Source of the DNA: Candidatus Avipropionibacterium avicola
GTDB taxonomy: Bacteria > Actinomycetota > Actinomycetes > Propionibacteriales > Propionibacteriaceae
Length of the DNA: 11,923 nt
Reading direction: 5' to 3'
NCBI GenBank assembly: GCA_018715445.1
Contig: DVLP01000208.1
Coordinates: forward strand, 1-11,923
Shown: positions 1 through 6,188 of the stretch, piece by piece
Layout of the letters: each line of letters begins with the position of its first letter
Numbering within the stretch: the first letter of the stretch is position 1
Translations under genes and position numbers: made by a program
The notes under the pieces: model-generated
Told to the model about the DNA's origin: nothing
Seen by the model: the letters and a program-made list of their open reading frames with translations, nothing else
The model's database searches: none

Positions 1-66
1 GCGCGGGTCGATGTCGGGGTGGTCGAGATCTGTCAACGCCTGTGGAGTTCCTGAGAGGGTGCCCAT
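1..66 (-). CDS. Possible N-terminal fragment of a minus-strand protein, cut by the window edge
   Basis: An ATG at 66 reading leftward opens a frame that stays open to the edge. It gives 22 residues, starting MGTLSGTPQALT and continuing DLDHPDIDPR. The second half has almost only G or C in the third codon position, as in real genes here. No clear Shine-Dalgarno sequence precedes the ATG, and an in-frame TGA lies five codons upstream. On the opposite strand frame 1 is open from the edge to a TGA at 52-54, so a plus-strand C-terminus is an alternative reading. Too little is present to name a family. Confidence 0.3.
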   Translation of the reverse strand, partial: MGTLSGTPQALTDLDHPDIDPR

Positions 67-120
67 CAGGTCAGCAAATCAGCAGAGTGGCTCATCCCAA
101 ATCGAGGGTGTATTCACGGC

Positions 121-150
121 CTGACGTCTCCGAGCCGAGCGGGACGTCGG
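121..150 (-). terminator. Hairpin directly after the small membrane protein gene
   Basis: Arms 121-130 and 141-150 pair over 10 positions, with two G-U type pairs, around a 10-base loop. Each arm holds a GACGTC. The hairpin begins immediately after the TGA of the minus-strand gene at 151-402. No T-run follows on the minus strand, so this would be a U-tract-poor terminator of the kind common in high-GC actinobacteria, or simply a 3' stabilising hairpin. Confidence 0.4.
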
Positions 151-402
151 TCACTGACTTGTGCGGGCTCGTGTGTAGAAGAAGGTTGCGACACTGACCA
201 AGACTGAGACGACCAGGCCGATCGTCACAATGCTGACCTGGGGTGCTGTTGAGTACACCTCGACCTGAAAGGGTCCCTCATTCTCAACTGCCCGACTTGA
301 GTGGGGTACCTGCAGTACAACCGCAATACTCATGCACACTCCTGCCGCCACAAGGCTCGCGAGCAGCGGGCTTGCCTTTTGGGCTGTCCGCGAGCGATTC
401 AC
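151..402 (-). CDS. Small two-helix membrane protein, unknown function
   Basis: I chose the GTG at 402 (VNRSRTAQKAS...), giving 83 residues. The frame is open further upstream, but that part is Arg/Gly-rich and reads as the antisense of the HTH gene. Two hydrophobic segments are clear: about residues 12-32 (PLLASLVAAGVCMSIAVV) and 56-76 (VSIVTIGLVVSVLVSVATFF). A polar stretch of about 23 residues joins them and the tail is basic, TRARTSQ. With a basic N-terminus, the loop is probably extracytoplasmic and both ends cytoplasmic. The upstream sequence has no good Shine-Dalgarno, so the start is uncertain. Base composition is lower in GC than its neighbours, which could mean recent acquisition or weak constraint. 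No family recognised. Confidence 0.5.
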   Translation of the reverse strand: MNRSRTAQKASPLLASLVAAGVCMSIAVVLQVPHSSRAVENEGPFQVEVYSTAPQVSIVTIGLVVSVLVSVATFFYTRARTSQ

Positions 403-618
403 TTGGCCTGCCTGTTCTGCTGGATCTTGAGCGAAACACAGAAGCTTGTCATGAGTGGGGATCCGATGTCGTGCCACTCTGTACTTGACCCGCCAAAGCC
501 CGGTCCATGAAGCGATGCTACTGGGTCGACCGTGGAACTGGCGAGGGTTCGACGACCCTCCCGGCCCGACCGCGACGCATATTGTGCGCATCCGCAGTTT
601 CTGCGGTATCGTGTCGCC
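403..618. promoter_or_regulatory. Divergent intergenic region between the membrane protein and HTH-vWA genes
   Basis: I see no coding sequence here. It should hold the promoters of both flanking genes. A perfect 6-bp stem, GAGGGT at 543-548 and ACCCTC at 555-560 with a 6-base loop, lies in the middle. A second inverted repeat lies next to the HTH start and is listed separately. A TTGACC at about 484 has no convincing partner -10 box. Local GC content is lower at 403-500 than in the genes. Confidence 0.4.
592..612 (+). promoter_or_regulatory. Inverted repeat and -10 box for leaderless transcription of the HTH gene
   Basis: CCGCAG (592-597) and CTGCGG (601-606) form a perfect 6-bp inverted repeat with a TTT spacer. 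It abuts TATCGT (607-612), a TANNNT-type -10 box whose last base is 6 bases from the ATG at 619. That geometry is typical of leaderless actinobacterial transcripts, and there is no Shine-Dalgarno before this ATG. A protein bound to the repeat would cover the -10 box. Because the gene encodes an HTH-like protein, autoregulation is a reasonable inference but not shown. Confidence 0.45.
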
Positions 619-999
619 ATGCCTCTCGACCCAGCCACCCTTGCGGAGATCCGTGCAGCCCTGGACCGGGCCGGCGCCGCGACCGCGGCCAACGCCCTGC
701 CGGAGCTGAGGCGTGCCGCCGAGCAACTTGCCGAGCTGATCGACGACTCGCTGGCCGAAGCCGTACTCACCGACGGTGACAGCCTGCGGGCGGCCGGTGC
801 CCGGGCAGGGCTGAGCGAGAACGCCGTCGGGCCGCGACTGGCCCGGACCTCGGCCCTGGCTCCGTACGCCAATGCCCACGGCCGGGTCACCGCCTCGGCC
901 GTGGAGCGTGCCCGCTATGACCGCGAGACCGGCAGGCCCCGCGTCGCCTCGACCACGCCGAAGCCCATGCGCTTCACCCCACGAAGGAGCACCTCATGA
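619..999 (+). CDS. HTH-like small protein coupled to a vWA gene
   Basis: The protein is 126 residues from the ATG at 619. The N-terminal half (about 5-50) is a charged, alanine- and leucine-rich helical region, possibly a dimerisation helix. Residues 54-76 (DSLRAAGARAGLSENAVGPRL) have the spacing of a helix-turn-helix, with AGLSENAV as the turn and start of the recognition helix. The C-terminal 25 residues are basic and proline-rich. The stop overlaps the next start as ATGA, so the two proteins are translationally coupled. The frame is open further upstream to 532, but the 619 start is preferred because of the -10 box at 607-612 and the Arg/Pro-rich composition before it. Function is unknown; a DNA-binding regulator that works with the vWA partner is an inference. 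Confidence 0.8.
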   Translation: MPLDPATLAEIRAALDRAGAATAANALPELRRAAEQLAELIDDSLAEAVLTDGDSLRAAGARAGLSENAVGPRLARTSALAPYANAHGRVTASAVERARYDRETGRPRVASTTPKPMRFTPRRSTS

Positions 1000-1640
1000 C
1001 CCGTTCCGACCTCACCCACATCTACTTCCTGCTCGACCGCTCCGGCTCGATGCAGTCGATCAAGACCGACACCGAGGGCGGTTTCGACGCCTTCCTGGAC
1101 GAGCAGCGGGCAGACACCACCGGAGAGTGCCGGGTGACCCTGGCCCAGTTCGACAACGAGTACGAGGTCGTCTATGCCGACCGCCTGCTCGCCGACGTGC
1201 CACCGCTGCAGCTCGCACCGCGCGGGTCCACGGCGCTGCTCGATTCCCTCGGCCGACTGATCACCGACGCCGGGGCCAAGCTCGCCGCGCTTCCGGAGGA
1301 CCAGCGACCAGGGACGGTCGTGGTCGCGGTGATGACCGACGGTCACGAGAACTCCTCGCGTGAGTGGACCCACCCGGCGATCAAGTCGTTGGTCGAGCAG
1401 CAGACCAACGACTACCACTGGCAGTTCCTCTACATGGGTGCCGACCAGGACGCCGTGGAGGTCGGGACCTCGATCGGTGTCGCGGCCGGCCACTCGGTCA
1501 CCTACACCCGTGGCAAGGCCCGTGAGGCGATGTCGGCCACCTCGGCCAAGATTGCCGGGCTCCGGGAAGCGCGCCGCGCCAACCCGGCCGCGATGGCCGA
1601 CGTCTACACCCAGGTCGAGCGCGACGACCTGGGGAAGTAG
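996..1640 (+). CDS. von Willebrand factor type A (vWA) domain protein, single domain
   Basis: The protein has 214 residues, almost all one vWA domain. The metal-ion-dependent adhesion site is complete: D14-x-S16-x-S18 in LLDRSGSM, Thr79 in PRGSTALLDSL and Asp115 in VMTDGHENSS. It should bind a divalent metal and a protein ligand. There is no signal peptide or membrane helix, so it is cytoplasmic. The AAGGAG at 984-989 lies six bases before the ATG, inside the end of the HTH gene, and the ATGA overlap indicates coupling. No MoxR-type AAA ATPase, the common partner of such proteins, is visible in this window. The partner here seems to be the HTH protein. The vWA fold is certain; the biological role is not known. 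Confidence 0.92.
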   Translation: MTRSDLTHIYFLLDRSGSMQSIKTDTEGGFDAFLDEQRADTTGECRVTLAQFDNEYEVVYADRLLADVPPLQLAPRGSTALLDSLGRLITDAGAKLAALPEDQRPGTVVVAVMTDGHENSSREWTHPAIKSLVEQQTNDYHWQFLYMGADQDAVEVGTSIGVAAGHSVTYTRGKAREAMSATSAKIAGLREARRANPAAMADVYTQVERDDLGK

Positions 1641-1653
1641 GCCGACGAGCCGG

Positions 1654-1709
1654 GCTTCAGCGCTTCGGGCCGAACGGGCGATCGTCCCCGAAAGCCCAGG
1701 CGCTGAAGC
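1654..1709. terminator. Large inverted repeat at a convergent gene junction
   Basis: GCTTCAGCGC (1654-1663) and GCGCTGAAGC (1700-1709) are perfect 10-base complements. The next six bases inward, TTCGGG (1664-1669) and CCCGAA (1687-1692), also pair, with a 7-base bulge at 1693-1699. The structure starts 14 bases after the vWA stop and contains the stop codon and last 17 codons of the GDSL gene on the other strand. It could act as a bidirectional terminator. No T-runs flank it. Confidence 0.4.
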
Positions 1710-2802
1710 GTTCAGCCACCCGTTGATGGGTCTCGGCGTCGGGATGGAGCCCGTCGAGCAGCGGGTGCTCGGCGGCATCGTCCGGGCCGTACAGGCTGAG
1801 CCCGTCCAGCAGGTGCAGGTGGGGATCGTCACGTACGGCGGCGACTTCGGCCAGGGCCTCGCGCACCACGCCCAGGGTGAGCCGGCCCAGCTCGGTGTCA
1901 CCGCTGCGACCGCGGGCGACGAACCGGATCTGGTCGGTGCCGATGCTGGCCGGGTCGATCGCGCCGGGGCCGGGGGTGTCCTCGTGGATCCCGCAGTGCA
2001 ACGCCGAGATCAGCACCAGCGGGGTCTCGGGATGGCCGTCCCGGACGGTGTCGAGGAACCCGTGGAGGGCCGGGACCAGGATGCGTCGTCGCATCGCGTC
2101 GAGGTTGACCACGTTGATGCCGAACTTGAGGCTGATCAGGTCAGCCGGACGGTCCCGGATCACCCGGGCGACGAACGGGTCGACCATCGCACTGCCACCG
2201 AAACCCAGGTTGACCAGGTCGACGTCGGCAGCACGCGCCACCGTGGCGGGCCAGGTCCGGGCTGGCGAGACGGCGTTGGAGCCCTGGCTGATCGAGCTGC
2301 CGTGGTGCACCCATCGCGTACGGGCCGGGACCGGCTCGACCGCTGCGTCGGTCCGCAGCTCGCCCAGCTCGACCGATTCGTTGTGGGGAAGCCAGATCTC
2401 GACCCGCTTGGCCCCGACGGGCAGGTCCTGGAACCGTACGGTCTCGCCTGGCCCGGGCAGGTGTGCGGTGCCGCCGGTGGTCAGATCGATCTCGATGAGG
2501 TCTCCGGCGCCCAGCTCGACGCTGTCGGCGATCGTCCGGTCGACGACCAGGTCGACACGACCCCGCGGCCGCGCCGTCGATCGGTACGCGACCCGGGTGG
2601 TGTGCAGGTCGAGCTCGATCCGGCGGGCCTCGGTGGTGAACACCAGGCGTACCCCGGACGGTTGCCCCTCGGCCATCATCAACTGTGGATCCGGGAAGCG
2701 CGTCCGTACGGCTGCGGGCAGGCGGTGGGGCCGTGTCCCCCGCTCGGTGGTCTCGAGGTCGGCGTGCCCCTGGAGGACGTGCTGGACGGGCGTGGCGATC
2801 AT
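1657..2802 (-). CDS. SGNH/GDSL hydrolase, SsfX3-like two-domain esterase
   Basis: The protein has 381 residues. Residues 1-160 look like a beta-sandwich (alternating hydrophobic strands such as GVRLVFTTEARRIELDL). Residues 163-370 form an SGNH hydrolase. Block I is HHGSSISQG with Ser170 as likely nucleophile, block II is NLGFGGSA (about 198-205), block III is FGIN with Asn230, and block V is LDGLHPD with Asp350 and His353. The beta-sandwich plus SGNH order matches SsfX3-type GDSL proteins, which act as acyl esterases or acyltransferases. There is no signal peptide, so the enzyme is cytoplasmic. The ATG at 2802 is preceded by GGAAG five bases upstream. It is the last of the minus-strand genes, 76 bases after the SDR gene. 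Natural substrate unknown. Confidence 0.9.
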   Translation of the reverse strand: MIATPVQHVLQGHADLETTERGTRPHRLPAAVRTRFPDPQLMMAEGQPSGVRLVFTTEARRIELDLHTTRVAYRSTARPRGRVDLVVDRTIADSVELGAGDLIEIDLTTGGTAHLPGPGETVRFQDLPVGAKRVEIWLPHNESVELGELRTDAAVEPVPARTRWVHHGSSISQGSNAVSPARTWPATVARAADVDLVNLGFGGSAMVDPFVARVIRDRPADLISLKFGINVVNLDAMRRRILVPALHGFLDTVRDGHPETPLVLISALHCGIHEDTPGPGAIDPASIGTDQIRFVARGRSGDTELGRLTLGVVREALAEVAAVRDDPHLHLLDGLSLYGPDDAAEHPLLDGLHPDAETHQRVAERFSAWAFGDDRPFGPKR

Positions 2803-2878
2803 GGTCGCTTCCGGGATGGGGTGCGTGGGACCTGACGATGGTACGGACCTGGCCGCGACCGGACCACTGGTTTGCGGC

Positions 2879-3655
2879 TCACCCCTGGAGCAGTGACTCC
2901 GCCCCGTCGATCCAGACTTCGGTGCCGGAGATGTGGCTCGCTCCGTCCGAGGCGAGGAAGGCGATCAGGTCACCGACCTGGTCGGCCGAGCCGGGGGTCG
3001 ATCCGGTGAGGGGGATGTTGCCCTTCGGGAAGTGGACCGGGATCCCGACACCCTCGTTGTCGGCCTGGGTGTTGTCGCCGATCTCGGTCTCGATGGCTCC
3101 CGGGCAGACCACGTTGACCCGGATCCGGTCGGGCCCGAGCTCGACCGCCAGCATCTTGGTCAGCGCGACCTGCCCGGCCTTGCTGCTGGAGTAGGCGGTG
3201 GCGCCCGAGTTGGAGAAGATCCGGGTGCCGTTGACCGAGGCGACCACGACGACCGAGCCGCCGCGTGCCCGCAGGTGCGGGACGCCGTGCTTGATCGTGA
3301 GGAAGGTCCCGGTGAGATTGATGTCGAGCGTGGAGCGGAAGTCGTCGGCGGTGAGGTCGTCGATCCCGGCCCAGCGGCCGTTGACCCCGGCATTGGCGAC
3401 CACGGTGTCGAGGCGGCCGTAGGTGTTGATCGTGCTGCGGTAGGCCTCGATCAGCGTCTCCTCGTCGGAGACATCGGCGGTGGCGGCCATGGCCTGTCCG
3501 CCCTCGGCCTTGATCTGCTCGACGACCTCGTCGAGTTCGTCCGGGGTGCGGCCGACGACCACCACGGCGTTGCCCTGACGGGCGAGCTTCTTGGCCGCTG
3601 CGGCGCCGATGCCGGAGCCTCCGCCCGTCACGAAGGCCACTGTCTGCTGTGTCAT
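2879..3655 (-). CDS. Short-chain dehydrogenase/reductase (SDR), classical type
   Basis: I chose the ATG at 3655 (MTQQTVAFVTGG), giving 258 residues. The frame continues upstream to 3736, but the added residues do not fit the SDR fold. The NAD(P)-binding motif TGGGSGIG spans residues 10-17, NAG is at 88-90 and Asn113 is the structural Asn. The catalytic set is Ser140, Tyr155 and Lys159 in AYSSSKAG. The PG of VVCPGAIETEI follows as expected. R36 after VVVVG suggests a preference for NADP(H). A GGTGAC next to the start is a weak ribosome site, and CAGACT six bases further up could be a -10 box for a leaderless message. It oxidises or reduces a hydroxyl or keto group; the substrate cannot be read from the sequence. 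Confidence 0.93.
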   Translation of the reverse strand: MTQQTVAFVTGGGSGIGAAAAKKLARQGNAVVVVGRTPDELDEVVEQIKAEGGQAMAATADVSDEETLIEAYRSTINTYGRLDTVVANAGVNGRWAGIDDLTADDFRSTLDINLTGTFLTIKHGVPHLRARGGSVVVVASVNGTRIFSNSGATAYSSSKAGQVALTKMLAVELGPDRIRVNVVCPGAIETEIGDNTQADNEGVGIPVHFPKGNIPLTGSTPGSADQVGDLIAFLASDGASHISGTEVWIDGAESLLQG

Positions 3656-3778
3656 GTCACCAGTCTGCCCACTCGGGGCCGGTTCCAACCACCCCTGACC
3701 TGCAAACTGTCGCGTCCTGGGCGTCGGCATCGACACAGTGGCCGTGCCCCTGCTCAGGGCGCGACGACCTGCGCGAAA
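3656..3778 (-). other. Gap between Nudix and SDR genes, with a weak hairpin
   Basis: This 123-base gap is larger than the others in the minus-strand array. CCCTG (3748-3752) and CAGGG (3755-3759) form a short stem with a very tight loop about 20 bases after the Nudix stop. It might weakly terminate the upstream unit, which would make SDR-GDSL a separate transcript. I see no small gene here. Confidence 0.3.
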
Positions 3779-4264
3779 TCAGAAGTCGTCCAGGATCACG
3801 TCGGCCGGATCGTCGAGGACACGCTGCACCATCAGCGGCAGGTCGCGGTGGAGGGTCTCGGGCAGCGCATCGACCGGGAACCATCGCACCTCGGTCGACT
3901 CCTCGTCACCGACGGCCGCCTCGCCGCTGACCCAGCGCGCCCGGAAGCCGTGGTCGACGAACTGGACCTGGTCCCCGTTGGGGAAGGTGTGGGGTCGGGT
4001 GACCCCCATCCACACCATCTTCTCGATCGCGATCTCGACCGAGGCCTCCTCGGCTGCTTCGCGCACCGCCGTCACAGCCGGGTTCTCCCCCGGGTCGACG
4101 ATCCCGCTGATCGCGGCCCACGCCCCCGAGTCGGACCGCCGGACCAGCAACACCTCCGGCCCGGTGGGGCCGTCGCGCAGCACGATGACGGTGGCACCCA
4201 TGAGCCACAGCGGCGCGGTCCCGATGTGGGCACGCAGGTCGAGGATGAATTGGGGCGTCGGCAC
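3779..4264 (-). CDS. Nudix hydrolase (first of two in the window)
   Basis: The start is GTG at 4264, giving 161 residues, with AAAGG eight bases upstream. The Nudix box runs over residues 54-76 (GIVDPGENPAVTAVREAAEE, then ASV). It keeps the Gly, Glu60, Arg68, Glu69, Glu72 and Glu73, but the late Gly of the consensus is Ser75. The catalytic REUXEE core is intact, so Mg2+-dependent pyrophosphohydrolase activity is expected on a nucleoside-diphosphate-linked substrate. Residues 16-45 carry the usual first strands (MGATVIVLRD, VLLVRRSDSG). It lies 32 bases after the ligase-like gene and is probably cotranscribed with it. The substrate is not predictable from the sequence. Confidence 0.92.
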   Translation of the reverse strand: MPTPQFILDLRAHIGTAPLWLMGATVIVLRDGPTGPEVLLVRRSDSGAWAAISGIVDPGENPAVTAVREAAEEASVEIAIEKMVWMGVTRPHTFPNGDQVQFVDHGFRARWVSGEAAVGDEESTEVRWFPVDALPETLHRDLPLMVQRVLDDPADVILDDF

Positions 4265-4296
4265 GCGTCCAGCCTTTCATCACCCTCGCAACCTCG

Positions 4297-4938
4297 TCAC
4301 GCCGGCGAGAATCCTCGCGGCAGCTCGCGCATGATCGCCTGCGACAACGAGTTGGGCAGGGTGCTCGCGCTCCCCAACGGGAGGCTGCTCTCGTCGATGT
4401 GGTCGATCAACCGGGTGCTGGCCTCACGGACGGTCGAGGTGGCCTTGCTGAAGTCGGTCGCCGCATTGAGGCGGATCACGAAGACCTCTGTCCCCTGGTA
4501 CGACTCATGCCCCAGCTGGCCCAGGACCTTGTCGTCGAGGGTCAGCCTGCCGTCACCGGCATGGACGGCCGGCGTGCTCGGCGAGAACGCGGCGATGGCG
4601 CGCAGGACGGCGTCGACCGCGGTGTCCAGCGGGGATTCGGACGTGATCGACTCGCTGGCGAACACGACCGTCATGGTCACCGATCCGGCGGTGGCCCACC
4701 ATGAGCCGGGTACGGCCTTGGATCCCTTGCGGCGCCCGACCGTCTCGTCCCAGACGACGACGGCGCCGGGCAGCTCGAGACGGTGGTCGTCGATGATCCC
4801 TCGGGTCTTGACCAGCACGTCCGGTGCCGTGGTGAAGTACAGCGCATGCTCCACCAGACCGATCGAGGGTGCGATGAACCCCTCGACGTCAGTGGTCCCC
4901 TCGTCCTCGCGGCGGATGCCCTCCTGCCGTGATGTCAT
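4297..4938 (-). CDS. Divergent biotin/lipoate-protein ligase-like protein (tentative)
   Basis: The protein has 213 residues. Residues 59-94 (AVVVWDE, TVGRRKG, SVTMTVVFA) follow the order of the biotin protein ligase core, where VVxxEEQTxGRGRRG is followed by a strand of the form LxxSLLL. Residues 128-160 (GDGRLTLDDKVLGQLG, FVIRLNAATD) parallel the ligase segment DGRKVAGIL...GIGxNV, and Lys137 sits where the ligase lysine lies. The glycine-rich loop is altered (VGRRKGSK rather than GRGRRG), so ligase activity is uncertain. The ATG at 4938 directly abuts GGAG, which is too close for a good ribosome site, so the start could be wrong. It sits 45 bases after the methyltransferase gene. The gene is secure; the family call is my reading of motif order, not a search result. 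Confidence 0.75.
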   Translation of the reverse strand: MTSRQEGIRREDEGTTDVEGFIAPSIGLVEHALYFTTAPDVLVKTRGIIDDHRLELPGAVVVWDETVGRRKGSKAVPGSWWATAGSVTMTVVFASESITSESPLDTAVDAVLRAIAAFSPSTPAVHAGDGRLTLDDKVLGQLGHESYQGTEVFVIRLNAATDFSKATSTVREASTRLIDHIDESSLPLGSASTLPNSLSQAIMRELPRGFSPA

Positions 4939-4983
4939 CTCCGACCGTTTCTCTCGAATCGCCCCAGGGCGCCCACTCCATTG

Positions 4984-5703
4984 TCACGGTTCACGACGCA
5001 CCACTGACCCATGCTGGGCCAAGAAGGTGATCATCGTCGTGGACAACCGATGGTCGACACCGTCGCGGGTCTCGGTCACTTCGGAATCCGTCGCGTCGGC
5101 CTCGACGACCCGGAAGCCACAGAAGGCCGACCGCAGGACGTCTCGCGCTTGCGCTGCCGTGATCGCGCTCTCGAGCAAGGCGGGCCGCGCCGTGCGGTCG
5201 GGGCCGATCTCGTACCGGTCCGCGAAGATGGCGATGGCGACCACCCCACCGGGTGCCGTGGCGGCCGCGATCCGGTCCAGCAGCGCGCGGACTCCATCGA
5301 GGTCGGGCAGGTGCTCCACGGCCGAGAAGGCCACCACGAGATCGGTCGGTGTATCGAAGGTGAAGTCAGCCAGGTCGCACTGTCGGGTCTCCAGGCTGAC
5401 CGGAAGATCCGACGGCGCCGCTGCCCGCAGTGCTGCCAGTGCCGAATCGAGCAGGTCGACGGCCACCAGCCGCGACCCCGCCTGGAGCTCATGCATCAGG
5501 GGCAAGGCGTGCCGCCCCACGCCGGCTCCGAGGTCATGTGCGGTGACCGGCCGGCGAGCTGCGAGCAGGCGAACCGCCTCGCCGAGCAGGCGGTGTGGTC
5601 GCCGGAGCCAGGATCCGGCCGTGCCCAGAGGTACGTTGCGATAGAGCTCGTCGTGGTAGCGGATGGTCTCGGCCCTGGCCCGGTCGTACCAGCCCTGGTC
5701 CAC
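4984..5703 (-). CDS. Class I SAM-dependent methyltransferase
   Basis: The GTG at 5703 (VDQGWYDRARAE) gives 239 residues, with AGGA seven bases upstream. The frame is open further upstream to 5937 but there it is antisense-frame Arg/His-rich sequence within the Nudix gene. Motif I is HDLGAGVGRHAL (56-67), the acidic end of strand 2 is Asp83 in VAVDLLD, post-motif II is FSAVEHL (126-132), and the PGG turn of motif III is at 151-153. These are hallmarks of the Methyltransf_11/25 type of Rossmann methyltransferase. The enzyme should transfer a methyl group from S-adenosylmethionine to a small molecule or an unknown acceptor. It begins 23 bases after the Nudix stop, consistent with one operon. Confidence 0.92.
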   Translation of the reverse strand: MDQGWYDRARAETIRYHDELYRNVPLGTAGSWLRRPHRLLGEAVRLLAARRPVTAHDLGAGVGRHALPLMHELQAGSRLVAVDLLDSALAALRAAAPSDLPVSLETRQCDLADFTFDTPTDLVVAFSAVEHLPDLDGVRALLDRIAAATAPGGVVAIAIFADRYEIGPDRTARPALLESAITAAQARDVLRSAFCGFRVVEADATDSEVTETRDGVDHRLSTTMITFLAQHGSVVRREP

Positions 5704-5726
5704 GCGAGCGTCCTGGCCGGACCCGG

Positions 5727-6164
5727 TCAACGGGACGGTCTCGTCCCGACCACATCGAGACGGGCCAGTACGGCGTCGAGGGTCTTGGTGTGGGGACGGG
5801 TTGCGATCTCGTCGAGGGCGATCCAGGCAGCCATGTCGGAGGTGCCGTCGACCTCGTGGGTGAGTTCGCCGCCGGTGACCTCGATGCCGTACAGGATGCT
5901 GATGCTGTGCACGGGCACCTGGTCGCGGGTGGTCCATCCGCCGGACTCGATCCCGATCAACTCCGTCACCTCACAGGCGTAACCGGTCTCCTCGGCGACC
6001 TCCCGCACGACACTGGCCTCCGGGTGTTCGCCGAAGTCGACGCCGCCACCGGGCAGGGACCAGCGTCCCGACAGGTACCGCGAGAGCAGGATCCGTCCGT
6101 CCCGGACGCAGATGCCGTACGCACCCGTACGTTGCATCCGGTCCTGTCCCCCGGTCACCGTCAT
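5727..6164 (-). CDS. Nudix hydrolase (second in the window), canonical box
   Basis: I chose the ATG at 6164 (MTVTGGQDRM), giving 145 residues, because a strong GGAGG lies about six bases upstream. An in-frame ATG at 6182 lacks such a site. The Nudix box at residues 40-62 (GGVDFGEHPEASVVREVAEETGY) matches GX5EX7REUXEEXGU fully, with Glu46, Arg54, Glu55, Glu58, Glu59 and Gly61. The preceding SLPGGGVDFGE is typical of small ADP-ribose or NTP pyrophosphatases. It begins 24 bases after the trpD stop, so it is the gene most closely tied to the tryptophan-regulated transcript. Substrate unknown. Confidence 0.93.
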   Translation of the reverse strand: MTVTGGQDRMQRTGAYGICVRDGRILLSRYLSGRWSLPGGGVDFGEHPEASVVREVAEETGYACEVTELIGIESGGWTTRDQVPVHSISILYGIEVTGGELTHEVDGTSDMAAWIALDEIATRPHTKTLDAVLARLDVVGTRPSR

Positions 6165-6188
6165 CGCACCCCTCCGTCGCATGTCGGC

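Noticed and set aside
543..560. 6-bp hairpin as a terminator
   Set aside because: It lies in the middle of a divergent gap where neither neighbouring gene ends, and no T-run follows. It may be an operator or chance.
403..879. N-terminal extension of the small membrane protein on the minus strand
   Set aside because: The extra part lies antisense to the HTH gene and is Gly/Arg-rich with no domain. Only the C-terminal 83 residues look like protein.
1360..2835. Plus-strand open frame spanning the vWA end and the GDSL gene
   Set aside because: It overlaps two genes with clear catalytic or metal-binding motifs in other frames and reads as Arg/Pro-rich then Gly/Asp/Val-rich shadow sequence.
3748..3759. 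5-bp stem as a strong terminator between Nudix and SDR
   Set aside because: The loop is only two bases and no U-run follows. It is mentioned only as a weak possibility.
2933..5644. Very long plus-strand open frame of about 900 codons
   Set aside because: It lies antisense to the SDR, Nudix, ligase-like and methyltransferase genes, which all show family motifs. Its product is Arg/Asp/Val-rich without any domain. Such frames are common in high-GC DNA.
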